A stretch of 64,000 bases of DNA, taken from positions 124,001-188,000 of the forward strand of contig JALLLT010000042.1 in assembly GCA_025266875.1 (NCBI GenBank), in the 5' to 3' direction. This document shows positions 1 to 10,952 of the stretch, in pieces. The number at the start of each line of letters is the position of its first letter. The first letter of the stretch is position 1. Both the position numbers and the translations under genes were made by a program. Below the pieces are notes generated by a model, which searched no databases, had not been told where the DNA came from, and saw only the letters and a list, made by a program, of their open reading frames with translations. Source of the stretch: Fennellomyces sp. T-0311. Lineage: Eukaryota; Mucoromycota; Mucoromycetes; Mucorales; Lichtheimiaceae.

Positions 1-348
1 CATGGCTTTCCCCGGACTTGGACCATGAGCAGCGAGGGTAACACAAAAAACGGGCTACTTGCATGAATGAATACAATGCAAAACGAAGGCGCCAAAAGAT
101 TTACCCCGTTTGCCAAATAACCGCGCAAGGCCGTTTTACATACAGGGAATGGCAGATATGATTGGTTAAGCAAAGTTCAAAGAACGTTGACAAGGGTCCA
201 TGGATTGGCAAAACAGCATCCGGCGTATGAAGGAAAACGGATATGAAATTGAAACTTTCTGCAGGGATTGCAAACTCAACATAACCAAGGGTTGCTTCCA
301 ATGTTTTTTTCATTCCTTTTCTTCTTTTGACGTAATAAAACGCAGGTC
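1..348. other. upstream region of the first homeobox gene
   Basis: No gene is supported here. A 70-codon minus-strand frame exists, but it has no family resemblance and no splice partner. The stretch most likely holds the promoter and 5' UTR of the homeobox gene that follows; a T-rich run lies just before its start codon. The window edge may also cut a neighbouring gene's flank. Confidence 0.4.
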
Positions 349-1362
349 ATGAACTCGTCTGATGCGCATCTCGATGACCAAAGTCGCCGAAGTTCATTGA
401 GCATTTCGGCGCTGTTGAATGATGTAGCCGTCGATCCCTATCGATCGCCCGAGATGGATCATCCTCATCGAAGCAAGCTGGAGCATTCGGAGCCGCTGGA
501 TTACTTTTCACCGTTGCGGTCACCCGGAGGACCGTCCCCTATCATGTCCAGCAGCGTTGCCTCCAGCCCAGGCCCACCGCGCAAGCTGGAGCGGCCCAAA
601 TCATGGCACAAGGATACCATCACTCCGGAAGGGTATCATCGCCGCACCAACAGCAATGGCGATGTGATAGTGTCCACCATCGCCAAAGCCAAACGCAAAC
701 GGATCTCGCCGGAACAGTTCCGTCGCTTAATGGAGGTCTTTGAGCAGACCGATACCCCCAGTTCCGAAGTGCGAGAAAACTTGGCGAGTGAACTGGGCAT
801 GACCAAGCGAGAGGTTCAGGTATTTGTATTGTTTTTTCTTTTAAAAAGATGGATTGGAAATTCACTGTATACTCTCTCTCTCCCTCTCTGTTCAAAGGTG
901 TGGTTTCAAAATCGTCGTGCGAAAACGAATCGAACAAGAGCAGCCCAAGCGAAACAGCATTTAACCCCTCAGTGGATCCATGGCCAACCCTTGGTTCGAC
1001 GCGCATCCGCCAACTCAGTACTAGAATCCACACGTCGACGACGGCCACCGCAGCCCCAACCGACACTGTCCTTCCCACCCACCGGACACCCTTCACAGCA
1101 GCAACAACTTCAACCCATCGCACCCATGCCCGCCAGACCGCTCCCTTATATCCATATCGACGAATCAACATCAGGGCAGAAACGTCATTTGACACCTACC
1201 GAACCAGACTACTTTTCGTTTGGCTCCGAACGCGGCATCCATCATTCCCTGGCCAACTTGACCTTGACTCCTCGAAAACGCGTGCGATCGCGGTCTTCTA
1301 TCGACATGTTGGCATCCGCCGCCCAATACATTAACAATGAGGGATCCAGCAATCATGGGTAG
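349..1362 (+). CDS. homeobox transcription factor, 311 aa, two exons
   Basis: Predicted nuclear DNA-binding regulator. Exons are 349-819 and 898-1362. The 78-nt intron keeps the frame open, but splicing it out joins EVQ to VWFQNRRAK and restores a standard homeodomain at about residues 114-173, including the recognition-helix WFQNRR motif and a basic run after it. The splice falls inside helix 3, phase 0. The rest is low complexity: Ser/Pro-rich N-terminus, Gln/Pro-rich stretch after the homeodomain and a basic patch near the C-terminus. The homeodomain has the ordinary 60-residue spacing, not the three-residue-extended TALE form. The target genes cannot be read from sequence. It is a different homeobox type from the one at 40.3 kb. 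Confidence 0.88.
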   Translation: MNSSDAHLDDQSRRSSLSISALLNDVAVDPYRSPEMDHPHRSKLEHSEPLDYFSPLRSPGGPSPIMSSSVASSPGPPRKLERPKSWHKDTITPEGYHRRTNSNGDVIVSTIAKAKRKRISPEQFRRLMEVFEQTDTPSSEVRENLASELGMTKREVQVFVLFFLLKRWIGNSLYTLSLPLCSKVWFQNRRAKTNRTRAAQAKQHLTPQWIHGQPLVRRASANSVLESTRRRRPPQPQPTLSFPPTGHPSQQQQLQPIAPMPARPLPYIHIDESTSGQKRHLTPTEPDYFSFGSERGIHHSLANLTLTPRKRVRSRSSIDMLASAAQYINNEGSSNHG

Positions 1363-2033
1363 CTCTTTTTTTATCGTCGATCAAATAAGATCAAGTAACA
1401 CATCATAACATAACAATGGCTCATAATGTCCAAAGTCAATTCATGTTCCTCTGGTTTTTCTCATTTCGACAAGGCTTTTTTATAACCCAAGATTGCGCGG
1501 TTACTCGCACTCTGTTTTAAAAAGTTAGTTTTCGATTGTTATCCAGCAACAGCAACAGCTTACGATAAAAAAAAACAATGGATTTCTGGAATGTTTTTTC
1601 TTTGAATCCAAGTAATCACTGGCAGAACGCATCTACCTCAGAATCCTCACAAGCTAGTTATGCGTCATTGGGGCAATCAGACAGGCCTTTTGTTTTTTGG
1701 ATAACAAAGTGTTGAAACGATTGTTTTTTTTGTACAGTGGAAACCAGCGCAAGGTTGAACGAATTCACACCGACAACGCCAAGTATTTTTTTGAAAACTG
1801 CGCCACTCTGCGCCCATATCGTCTTATAATGTGCCACCTATTTTGTTTTGTTTGAAAGCAATGACACAATTACGTAAACCAGCTGTGTAGCCCATGATCC
1901 ATCCTCAATGAGCCTCCATATCCTGTTGTCAAGTCGTGTTTCTTGGAAACACACCACCCGTGTCAGACCGGACAACAAAGGTGCCAGGGTATAAATACAA
2001 GAAGTGGACCGCCGACTTGAACACGCCACAGCC
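1363..2033. other. intergenic region, 3' flank of homeobox gene and promoter of next gene
   Basis: No coding region is supported. The first part is A/T-rich with several T runs, as expected for a 3' UTR. A TATA box lies near the right end (1990-1997). The frame upstream of the next gene's ATG is open back to a stop at 1909 but has no ATG, which argues that translation begins at 2034 and not earlier. Confidence 0.4.
1990..1997 (+). promoter_or_regulatory. TATA box of the Ser/Gln-rich gene
   Basis: A perfect TATAAATA lies 44 nt upstream of the ATG at 2034. This supports that ATG as the start, with a very short leader. Confidence 0.5.
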
Positions 2034-3999
2034 TATGCATCCACACCGACAAACAAAAACCAATCCGTACCTCCGAGGCAGCGAGGGATACATCTTTCCC
2101 CAAACAGCGACCCAAGTCGTTTGGCCCAACGGAAGTCGGGCCATACGACTCGAGTTTTTCTCAGACAACGAGTAAGTGATCGCACCTATCCACACGCCCC
2201 ACCGGGTACTAAATCCATTCAACCCTAGCGATGCGGTCGTGCGTCTGTTCTTCACCCTCAGACGCTATGAGAATTTGTTGATCAGGGCGCGAGAGCGTCA
2301 AGGAGACGAATTGTCCTGGGTTCGAGTGAGAATCACCGGCCATGGTCGAACCGTCTATGCGGACGAATCGCGAAACGTGGACAGACTTCTTTATGCCAGG
2401 TTCATAACGCCGTTGCCACCCACACCTGAACTTTCGCAAGAGATTCGCGACCGAGCACGTGCGTTTTTCGGTGACAGACTCGAACCTGCCCAGCAGCAAA
2501 ATGCTTCACCTCCCTCCTCTGTTTCGTCAGGCGAATCCAACATTGTGATAGTGGACAATGATGCAGAAATGGCTCTGTTGGACGATCTGATGAATAATAA
2601 TCCACAGGTCCTCGCCCATGTCGCGGATAGAGTGGCTACAGTGTTTCGACAGCGTATGGAAGAGCTGGTGGATCATGTGCTACAGACCACTCGATTGCCC
2701 CCTCCTTCTGACCGATCGTCCACGTTTGCGAGTAGTCAAGAGACTGCATCATCTACTGCCTCTGTTCTATCGCACACATCTGCCTCTAGTCATCCACAAT
2801 CCCAAGCTGCTAGATCATCGTCTGTTTGTTCAAACACATCTGCCTCTAGTCACGAACCATCCCGAGCCCTCCCATCGTCCTCTGCGTCTGTTCGCTCACA
2901 CACATCTGCTCAGAGTCAAGAACCATCCCAAACCGCCAGATCCCCATCAACGTCTGTTCGTTCACACGCATCCACGCAAAGCCAGCAAGTTGCAACACAG
3001 CCTGAAGAAGAGCCAGCGGCTAATGCGACGGATGTTGACGATAACGCGCTGGTGTTTGAAGGCGTAGTCCTAGAGCCATTGGAACCCGACTTGCTAACTC
3101 AACATGACAGCATGAGACATAGCCTGCCTCCATCCATGTGGTCAGACGGTTATGATCCGATCGTACAGTACAATCGGCAAGCAGATCAAGGGTCGAGGCA
3201 GGAACGGTCACAAGCAAACCAACCTGATGGTCGAGCGAATCAACTTGTCGATCAAGGGAGCCTAATGAATGACCAAGCAAACCAACCTGGTGAACAAGCG
3301 AATCAATTTGTCCACCAAGCAAACCGACGTGGTGAAGCCGTGGATACGGAGCCTGCAATGGATGCAACTGGAAATTCAGTCGAAAAAGAAGATCCATCTA
3401 CAAGCAAAGGTTATGAAAAGGTGTTTGGCCTGCTTAGAGATGACTTTATACCAAAGAACTACGATCATATCCAGGACCGCGCTGTACGATTGCAAATGTA
3501 TTATCGAGACAACTACAACAATTATCAACGACGATTGGCCGAGGAACAGACCCAAGCAGGGATTCAATATGCATTTGATCCAAATACAAATCAGCCTATC
3601 CAACTGCAACCGGAACATGCTTTGCCCCAAGCTCAACCTCTTCCGCTGCAGTCCAATGGACAGTTGCAACTGTATCAATCATTGCAGAACCTGGTACCGC
3701 AACAACAATTGTCGAATCTTCCATTGGACTTTCAACCTCCACCACAGGTACTGCAATACGTGCCAAATACGATGGCGACAACTAGTACTAACTCGTCAAC
3801 TCCTGGACTGCCTCAGGACGCACAAAACTATTTAGCAATGATGCTTGGCATTACACCCGAACCCGGACCTCGAGCTGCAAGTAGTGCTCCTGCTGCTGCA
3901 TTTGATGCTACGGGAATGCCTGGTCCTTCAAACGCTCCTGCGCCGGACGCTGACGACGAAGACGAAGAAGACGCTCAGCAGCACACTCAACATCAATGA
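2034..3999 (+). CDS. uncharacterised Ser/Gln-rich protein with a conserved N-terminal domain (family A)
   Basis: I do not recognise this family. Exons are 2034-2171 and 2229-3999, with a 57-nt phase-2 intron; the product is 635 aa. Residues from about 10 to 130 look folded and start with GYIFPQTAT followed by LEFFSDN at the splice point. The gene at 8.5-9.3 kb has GYIFPGTAT and LFFFSRH at the same place, with an intron of the same phase, so the two are paralogues. The rest is disordered. It has about four imperfect ~26-residue Ser-rich repeats (near 2755-2990), a run of short QANQ-type repeats (near 3215-3330), Gln/Pro-rich sequence and an acidic end. The start is chosen from the TATA box at 1990. 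No catalytic motif is visible. The tail suggests a scaffold or regulatory role, which is inference only. Confidence 0.72.
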
Positions 4000-4384
4000 C
4001 GATACCTTGTTTTTTTATTGGATTGTTGGTTGATTCAGTTGCTATTGCCAGTTTCGTTCTACACAATAAATGATGTCTTTTTCAGTGCTGCAAACCTATC
4101 AAAAATGGAGTATGGAAACAGTTTCAGGCAGCTAATTAAAGAGGAGCTTCTTTGCTGCCCAATTCTTGGAAACGGCAAAACACTTATCCGCGCCTTTTTT
4201 CTTCTCGGTCCGGGGTTGTGCTTGCATCAATTTTCTTGGTTGGGGAAAAAAGGAGCACCAGCTGACAGATATATATACCCGTTGACAATAATGAAAGAGC
4301 ATTTTTTATTAAGATATGAGAAAAAGAGGTGTATAACGAAGAATGGTGGAACTGTACAAATGATGTGCGTTAAATTACTTTTTT
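4000..4384. other. convergent intergenic region
   Basis: This lies between two genes transcribed towards each other and holds their 3' flanks. A polyadenylation-type AATAAA is at 4065-4070 on the plus strand. A 167-codon plus-strand frame that enters ASN1 antisense is not supported. Confidence 0.45.
4065..4070 (+). terminator. candidate polyadenylation signal
   Basis: AATAAA lies 66 nt after the stop codon of the plus-strand gene ending at 3999, followed by a T-rich stretch. Confidence 0.4.
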
Positions 4385-6427
4385 TTAAGCCTTGTATGCT
4401 TGCTCGTGAGCCTTCTGTGCGCGGCCAGAGGGATCTTCGGGACAGCCCCAGTCCGCCCGAGGGATCCATCTTACGACACTGGCAGTGCAGGCTTCTTGAG
4501 GGAACCATTCCTCAAACATAACACGATACATGTATGCTTCCTTGGTGGTGGGAGTATCCTTGGACCACCTTTCAGCGGCCTTGGCGAACTCTTCATCGGT
4601 GACCTTGGACAAGGAGACTTCCTTCAAAGAGTCGATCCAAGAATAACCGACACCATCCGAGAATTGTTCCTTTTGGCGCCAGAGAACGCTGTCAGGCAAA
4701 TAAGGCTTGACATCAGGCTCATCGGAGGTATCAAAGGCCTTGCGCACAATGTACTTTTCCATGCGACCGGCGGCCTTGTTGGGACGCTTGTCCTTGGGAT
4801 CAATGTTCATGGCCACTTCCAAAAGCTGCTTATCCAAGAAAGGAACACGGGCCTCCAAACCCCATGCCATGGTGGACTTGTTGGCACGAAGACAATCGGC
4901 GTAGTGGAGGTTCTTGACACGGCTCACGGTTTCGGCGTGGAACGAAGCATCATCGGGAGCAGAGTGGAAGTACAAGTAGCCACCGAATACTTCATCGGCA
5001 CCTTCACCCGACAACACCATCTTGACACCCATGGCCTTGATCTTGCGAGAAAGAAGGTACATGGGAGTGGATGCACGGATGGTGGTGACATCGTAAGTTT
5101 CCAAATGGTAAATGACGTCGCTGACGGCATCCAATGCTTCTTGGATAGTGAAGGTGTATTCGTGATGGATGGTGTTGAGATGTTTAGCCACCTCACGGGC
5201 GGCGATCAAATCGGGAGCGCCCGGAAGACCGATGGAGAACGAATGAAGACGAGGCCAGAGGGTAGGTCCGCCTAATGATGTGTGGTTCACTTAGTACCTA
5301 ATTTTTTTTCCCACCCAAAAAAAAAGTTTAGGAACTTACTCTCATCGAAGCCTTCGTTACCGGCAGCCTGACCAGAGGCAATCTTTTCAGTCTCGCGAGC
5401 AGCAATGGCGGCAATCAAAGAGCTGTCAAGACCACCGGAAAGAAGGACACCATAGGGAACTTCAGCCATCAATCGCTTGCGAACAGCACGCTCGAGGGAT
5501 TCACGGAGAAGCTTGTAGTCGACGGGAGTGGAGGGGACACGCTCACCATCCCACCTAAAGCATTACAGTTAGAAACCAATCCAATCTCAAATAATGAGGG
5601 GGTTAGGAATAGAAAGCAACTTTACCAGGTAGGCTGGTACCAGCGAGTGGTTTGCTCAGTCTCAGAATCGTAGACATGACCGGGAGGGAAGGCCAAGATC
5701 TTGTCACAGTCTTCGTTCAAGGACTTGAGTTCGGAAGCAAAGTAGATGGTGCCGGGCATCTTGGAGTTCCAGCCATAGTACAACGTGGTGATACCAATGG
5801 GATCACGGGCAGCAATGACACGGTTGCGCTTGACATCCAAGAGGACGAACGAGAACATACCATCCAAATGTTGGACAAGATCAGTACCCATCTCCTTGTA
5901 CTATATAAACATGTCAGGAACGGAACCTTTTTTTGAAACAGAGCATATATACAAAGATCGTACCATGTGCATGATGACTTCACAGTCAGAGTGGGTCTGG
6001 AAAACATGCTCTCCCTTCAAGTTCTTTCTCAACTGCTTGTGGTTGTAGATTTCGCCGTTGACGCAGAGAACAAGGTTCTCGTCTTCACTGACAAGGGGCT
6101 GGGCGCCAGTGTCTTTTAAAAAATAAGTCGTTACAATCTCGAAAAAAAAAAAACCAGCGGATCTGAGGCGTTCAACTTACCAACACCGACAATGGCCAAA
6201 CGCTCATGGCTCACAATGTGGTTACCAGTGGTATAACAACCAGACCAATCAGGACCACGATGTCTGATCCTAGTGTTCGGGAAAATAACCAGCTGTCAAC
6301 AGGTGTTTCTTTTTTTTTGGTTGCAAAAAATTTTTGGAGTCACGTACTTTTTTGACAGGTACAAGGCACGTTGACGATAGCTCTCAATATCGCCCTGGTA
6401 GTTGAAGACGGCGAAAATACCACACAT
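4385..6427 (-). CDS. ASN1: asparagine synthetase (glutamine-hydrolysing), 564 aa
   Basis: Cytosolic enzyme making asparagine from aspartate, glutamine and ATP. Six exons: 6348-6427, 6181-6269, 5964-6112, 5626-5900, 5340-5554 and 4385-5271, with introns of 63-78 nt. The protein starts MCGIF, so Cys2 is the N-terminal nucleophile of the class II glutamine amidotransferase domain. That domain also shows RHRGPDWSG and VNGEIYNH. The synthetase half has the ATP-pyrophosphatase loop SGGLDSS near residues 235-240 and the SGEGADE motif further on. Length fits fungal and animal enzymes (about 560-572). Three Gcn4-type sites upstream suggest general amino-acid control. A 291-codon antisense frame over the last exon is a shadow. 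Confidence 0.97.
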
Positions 6428-6647
6428 TTTTTTTGTTTTTTGGGAAAAGGGAAAAGGCGGAGAGGAGAGTAAAAAAAAACAAAACAGATTTATAGTCGGA
6501 TCCGTTCACCAATCGGCTTTTCAAAAAAATCTTTTTTTTTCCATGGTTTCTGATTTTCTAGGTAACCGCTTGGCTACTAAGCGAAAAAAAAAATGTACCC
6601 AATGTACTAACTCCTACTTAGTGCAAGGAGTCATCGTTTGTCTTCCA

Positions 6648-6740
6648 TGACTCATTGGGTATATGGCATGCGTATACGATGTGTAATCGTTAGTAACAAG
6701 CCAGATGTATCTGGGTGCGAAATGAGTCAGCAGTGACTCA
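6648..6740. promoter_or_regulatory. cluster of three Gcn4/Cpc1-type binding motifs upstream of ASN1
   Basis: TGACTCA occurs at 6648-6654, TGAGTCA at 6723-6729 and TGACTCA again at 6734-6740. They are about 220-315 nt upstream of the ASN1 start codon (6427). TGA(C/G)TCA is the established target of the bZIP regulator of general amino-acid control in fungi, and asparagine synthetase is a typical target. Binding itself is inferred. Confidence 0.7.
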
Positions 6741-7475
6741 CCCAGCATTTTTTTGGTAGATAAGGTTTTCTTTTTTGGATCCATGATGGACGATCACCCT
6801 GTTCTTATCATCTTTCCCAGTCCCCACCCCTTTTACTTTTGAATCGTTTGCAGCGCGCAACCGATATATTACTTTTGTTCTCCTGAAATACGCATCACTA
6901 GACACACCGTTTCCAACTGTCGGCTAATTTGTCTTGGCCGTAACCAATGGGCAAATCAAACCAAACGGGATAATTAAGTGAAATGATATGGAGCAAACCA
7001 ATCGGTGTGGCCGTTCGGACATCCCGCCCGTATTTTACTTTTTTTTTCTTTGCAAAAACGGGATAACACATCGACAAATGTTATACTGTTTAAAAAAATC
7101 TCACCATTTCAAATTGGCCTGTGCATCAACCTTTTTTTTTTATCCCTGGCCTTATGTGTACTCCTGATTGCGACGGATCACTGATAAGACAAGTAGTCGT
7201 AACACATATACCAAAATAAGTATATTTCACACTCAAGCAGGCGAGATCAGTTTTACATTCCACAACAAATGGAAGTACTATTATGGAACTAAATCCTTCA
7301 GCTGTTTCACAGACCAGGCAACATTTTCCTTTGACATGAAACCCAGTCATGTGTACATCTTTAACCAACACGATGGAAGCATCGTTATCGAATATTTCCA
7401 TACCCTATCTCTCGTGACCATGATGGAAGTTTTCGTTCACCAAACCCCTGCCACCTTCAACCCCGATTTCATGGT

Positions 7476-7481
7476 TATAAA
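7476..7481 (+). promoter_or_regulatory. TATA box of the small acidic protein gene
   Basis: TATAAA lies 59 nt upstream of the ATG at 7535, with a CCAAT motif just downstream. Confidence 0.35.
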
Positions 7482-7534
7482 TTCGCATGTCCAATATGGG
7501 TTTCCTCGAACGGTATTTCAGAAATTAAATAATC

Positions 7535-7845
7535 ATGACTCCAGCACCGTACACAACAAACACAAACTTACAAGATGACGACGATTGGAACGCCCGTTGG
7601 GCACGGTAAGATATTCAATTGATCCTTTCATCTACCGCATAGAACTAAACATGTTCCAATTTTCTAGCACACTGCTTGATGAATACTATCTGCTTCAAGA
7701 AGAAATGGAAGCATTGATTGATAAGCACTGGGAATTCGAACTGGCAGAGAAACAACGTCGTTTATCATCTCTGGAAGATATGTTTGATAATTATCATATA
7801 TCTTACGTCCGTCGAAGCTCAATAGACGAGAGCGACGATCGTTAA
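7535..7845 (+). CDS. small uncharacterised charged helical protein, 82 aa
   Basis: Not recognised. Exons are 7535-7605 and 7668-7845, joined by a 62-nt phase-2 GT-AG intron. The first exon encodes a short polar leader with a run of four Asp. The second encodes a likely single amphipathic helix rich in Leu, Glu and Lys/Arg (from about residue 25 to 60) and ends in an acidic Ser/Asp tail. There is no signal peptide or membrane segment. The TATA box at 7476 and the clean splice support a real gene despite its size. The helical region could be a dimerising coiled coil; function is unknown. Confidence 0.55.
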
Positions 7846-8503
7846 ATACACAGCTTTTTGTATTTTTTTGCCAAAGTAATTTCAAGTTTTGACATGGGAA
7901 TGTAATCAATGAAGCGGAGTGCTTAAAGGTGTTGATAGGGTGCCTCGCTTTATTATGATAGTAGTGTGCATAACTCGGCCGGAAAACTAACTAGGTTGCG
8001 TATATAGTGCCCAAGTACGGGTTGGATGACCATTCCTTTGGTACTATAATGTACTATTCAAATAGCATGCACTGCGTATTGGTGCAGTCATTCGATTTTT
8101 TTTCAGTAGATACTTATTGACAAGATGGATGAAATGACAGCAGTTTCTTTTTATGCATGACACATCCAATGTTCGACGGTGTTCTAATTTGACAATTATT
8201 CTACACGATTGTTCCCATTTATGCAAAATGCTTTCGAACATTAAGACGCAATTAGGTCCAACAAAAACTGGAACGCATCCAATGATTGTTTAATGCAAGT
8301 GATCGTTTTTAGCCACACATGCTCTATTCACAAGAACCCTTTATTGATCACTTATCCGTCGCTCATCGTCACCACTCACTGAGCTATGTGCAGTTTAGGT
8401 TCTGCATGGTGTTATAAAGACGCATCCATCGGTTCAAAGTGACCACTTGAAGAGCGGACAAACGTGTCAAAACAAAAATAGGATGGAGTATCTGTATGCG
8501 TAG
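7846..8503. other. convergent intergenic region
   Basis: No gene is supported. The region is A/T-rich and carries the 3' flanks of the small gene on the left and the family A gene on the right. A 65-codon minus-strand frame at 8044-8241 has no supporting feature. Confidence 0.4.
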
Positions 8504-9282
8504 TTATTGCCTCGTCGATCGTAATTGCGCCAAGCTTACGCGCATTCCTTGGAGTTCAGCATACATTCTATCCAACGCATCCAAAGATTCATCCAGTCCG
8601 TCCCGCGATACGGCCGATAGACCATCGACTGACGACATTTCGGAGGAAAAGAAACTACTCAGATCGTCCAATGATGACATTGGCGTATCTACCAACGTAG
8701 TGCTCTGTTCATCTTGTACGGCAACCGATGTTGTTGTTGAAAAAGTTCGATAATGACGAAAACCTAATACGAGTCTTTCAATGTTTCTGCAAAGATTTGC
8801 ATTCTCACTGTCGTTGACTGACTCTTCAATGGGTACACGAATTTCATCGGGCAACCAGATCAGGGCCCAGTCCAAAATGTGTCTTGGCAAGTAATGCTGG
8901 GAACGGTCGGGTAATTCCAGAATAGAATGGACGTTCACTTGAATTTGAGGTCCTGTTCGTGGCCCCTCTCGATGCCACTTGAATTCACCCGAGCCATCAA
9001 TTAGAACGTATCGCCATACGCTGCGGTCCTGCCAATTCACATCCAAATGCATGGTTAGTTCGATGGGACACATGAGCTGGAGAGGGTATGGACTACTGGT
9101 ATAGATATAAGTTAAACTTTATTCAAATGAATCGATGGGTGGCTTTGTACGTACCAATGTCGCGAAAAAAAGAACAGGGTGATGCTCTGCTGATCGGTTT
9201 CAATTGTCGCTGTACCAGGGAAAATATACCCGTCCATACCGTTCACGGTGTATGTCATGGGAGACGGGGAAACTTGTGCCAT
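8504..9282 (-). CDS. uncharacterised protein, second member of family A, 239 aa
   Basis: Function unknown. Exons are 9155-9282 and 8504-9095. The 59-nt intron (9096-9154) is phase 2. The splice was chosen because it keeps the frame and falls at the same place and phase as in the paralogue at 2.0-4.0 kb. Both proteins have YxxxGxxGYIFPxTAT followed by an FFS motif just before the splice. After it both show a similar beta-rich pattern with W-x-Y/V and hydrophobic alternation. This copy lacks the long Ser/Gln tail and instead has a short acidic Ser-rich part and a C-terminal helix (about the last 30 residues). A minus-strand TATA box lies about 60 nt upstream of the ATG. Longer forms starting at a non-ATG codon were rejected. 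Confidence 0.65.
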
Positions 9283-9983
9283 AATGGAGCGGAAGAGGTG
9301 TGCTGGTGACACAGGGTTTGACTTGAAGATGTACGTATTTTATATGTGTTCACGTTATTCATTGTTCCATCTGCCTGCGTAGTCACTGTTTTCCACTGAA
9401 TGAGCCTTCTTGACGACAGCAAGCATGACCGGTAAACTACAAAAAGAAGCGGTTTACGTAATTTACTAAGCTGCTGCGCCTATCAAGTATCCTCGAGCGA
9501 CATATACAGAAAGACGGACAACGCGTTTACATTGCTATTACCGTAACGTACGGAAACGCGATTGTGCCTCCAATCAAAAGACTACAACGCGGGTTTAATT
9601 CGTTCAGATATCTACCGATCCATATAAGGAAAATAGATGAAACGCTTGATCAAAAAAAAAGGCATTAGTAGCGCGTGCATAATTGTTTATCAAATAGATA
9701 GCACATACTTTTCGAAACAAGCGTATTACAGGTATATCCGAACTCTGGTTTTCTATAAAAAGGTTGCGCCGAATTTTGGCTGTCAGTAGCAATGGGGGGG
9801 GGGGAAGGGGGCACAGGCCTGATCGGTCAACTAGTTGTAAGCAGCAAAACCTCCGAAAGGAGCTCGTGACTATGGTAATTGATTTGATTGGAAGTTCGTT
9901 ACACTGACAACGTTATGAAAGAACCAAGAAAAAAAAACAAAAGGTCTATGGAACTTTTATATGAAATAATAAAACAAGCTTTT
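9283..9983. other. intergenic region upstream of family A gene and downstream of HIS1
   Basis: It contains the TATA box of the left-hand gene and a G-rich run near 9795-9810 (about ten G followed by more purines). No coding region is supported; a 62-codon minus-strand frame at 9604-9792 is probably chance. Confidence 0.4.
9336..9344 (-). promoter_or_regulatory. TATA box for the minus-strand family A gene
   Basis: On the minus strand this reads TATAAAATA. It lies about 55-60 nt before the ATG at 9282. Confidence 0.45.
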
Positions 9984-10952
9984 TTAGACACGGCAGCTGG
10001 TGAATGCCGTAACAAGGATATCTGTGGCGCCGACTTCGGTCAACTTGTCCATAATCTCTCCCTTTTGTTTAGCCTCGATCATGGCGGAGACGGCAACCCA
10101 ACCTTCGTGCGATTCGAGTGATGAGATGGTAGCGCCTTGGCGACCTGGAGTAATGGCGGTGCCTTTTTGAATGTTGGATCTGAGGATATTGTAAGTGCAG
10201 AGAACGTATTTGCGAGCGGCAATGACGCCACGAATGCGGGAAGTGATTTTTTCGATAAGATCGGTGTGCGGGGATTTCTGGTTCGAAATCAAGACGGATT
10301 GTGTTGTCATCAGAGTATGAACGTCATGGAGACCAGCTGCACGCATCGTTTCACCCGATTCAACCAAGTCAACTAAATTGTTGTCAGAAAAAGTCCAAGT
10401 TGGAATTCGATTGGGAGGGGGGAGTCACAGAAATGAGTCATACTTACTGATACCATCAGCAAGACCCAATGCACAAGCTGCCTCGACAGAACCGGATACA
10501 TAAGTAATTTGGGTTGTCTTGCCAGATTGACGATCCAAGGGTTCGAATATCTTGCGAGCATAGGCATCGAAACTGGTAACGATGCGTTTGCCCACGAGGG
10601 CTTCGAGGGTTTGGTATGGACCCTGGACGGGTGTCTGCACGCAAAGACGACATTTGCCAAAGTCGAGTTGGAGCAATTCGCTGACTTTTTCGGATACTTC
10701 GTTTTCGACGACCATATCTTGGCCCGTGATACCCATGTCCACGTTGCCCTCGGCAACATATTTGGGAATGTCGGCGGCAGGAAGGAAAATGAGCGCAATG
10801 GGAAGATTGGTGGACAAAGCAATATCTTGACGCGATTTCCGATTAAAGTGAATGTCAGAACCGTGCAACAGCTGCAAAACTTCTTCGTAGAGACGACCCT
10901 TTTTGGGTACGGCAAAGAGTAGCCGGTTGTCGAGATCTTTGACAAAGTCCAT
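9984..10952 (-). CDS. HIS1: ATP phosphoribosyltransferase, 297 aa
   Basis: First enzyme of histidine synthesis, condensing ATP and PRPP to phosphoribosyl-ATP in the cytosol. Exons are 10448-10952 and 9984-10372, with a 75-nt phase-1 intron. The length equals the long (regulated) fungal form. Visible family features are AVPKKGRL near the N-terminus, VDMGITGQDM, the PRPP-loop region SGSVEAACALGLADGI at the splice, and the C-terminal regulatory domain with GRQGATISSL and the final TDILVTA. Long-form enzymes are hexameric and inhibited by histidine; that is family knowledge. Its 363-nt upstream region is shared with the divergent ERT1-like gene and holds one TGACTCG and one TGAGTCT, each one base off the Gcn4 consensus. 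Confidence 0.97.

Larger units (their letters stand above)
6428..7534. other. divergent intergenic region between ASN1 and a small gene
   Basis: This holds the ASN1 promoter on the left, with three Gcn4-type sites at 6648-6740 and CCAAT motifs near 6508, 6941 and 6993. The promoter of the small gene at 7535 is on the right. A plus-strand frame of 136 codons at 7168-7578 is open, but it starts at TTG, has no recognised domain and overlaps the next gene's first exon in another frame. I do not call it. Long T runs are frequent. Confidence 0.45.

Noticed and set aside
620..1195. 191-codon minus-strand frame over the first homeobox gene
   Set aside because: Shadow of the homeobox coding sequence, without any domain and crossing its intron.
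4400..5275. 291-codon plus-strand frame
   Set aside because: It is antisense to the last exon of ASN1, which is conserved over its whole length.
10540..10560. GGTTCGAAT, a tRNA T-arm-like string
   Set aside because: It lies inside the HIS1 coding sequence and no cloverleaf can be drawn around it. I saw no tRNA in the window.
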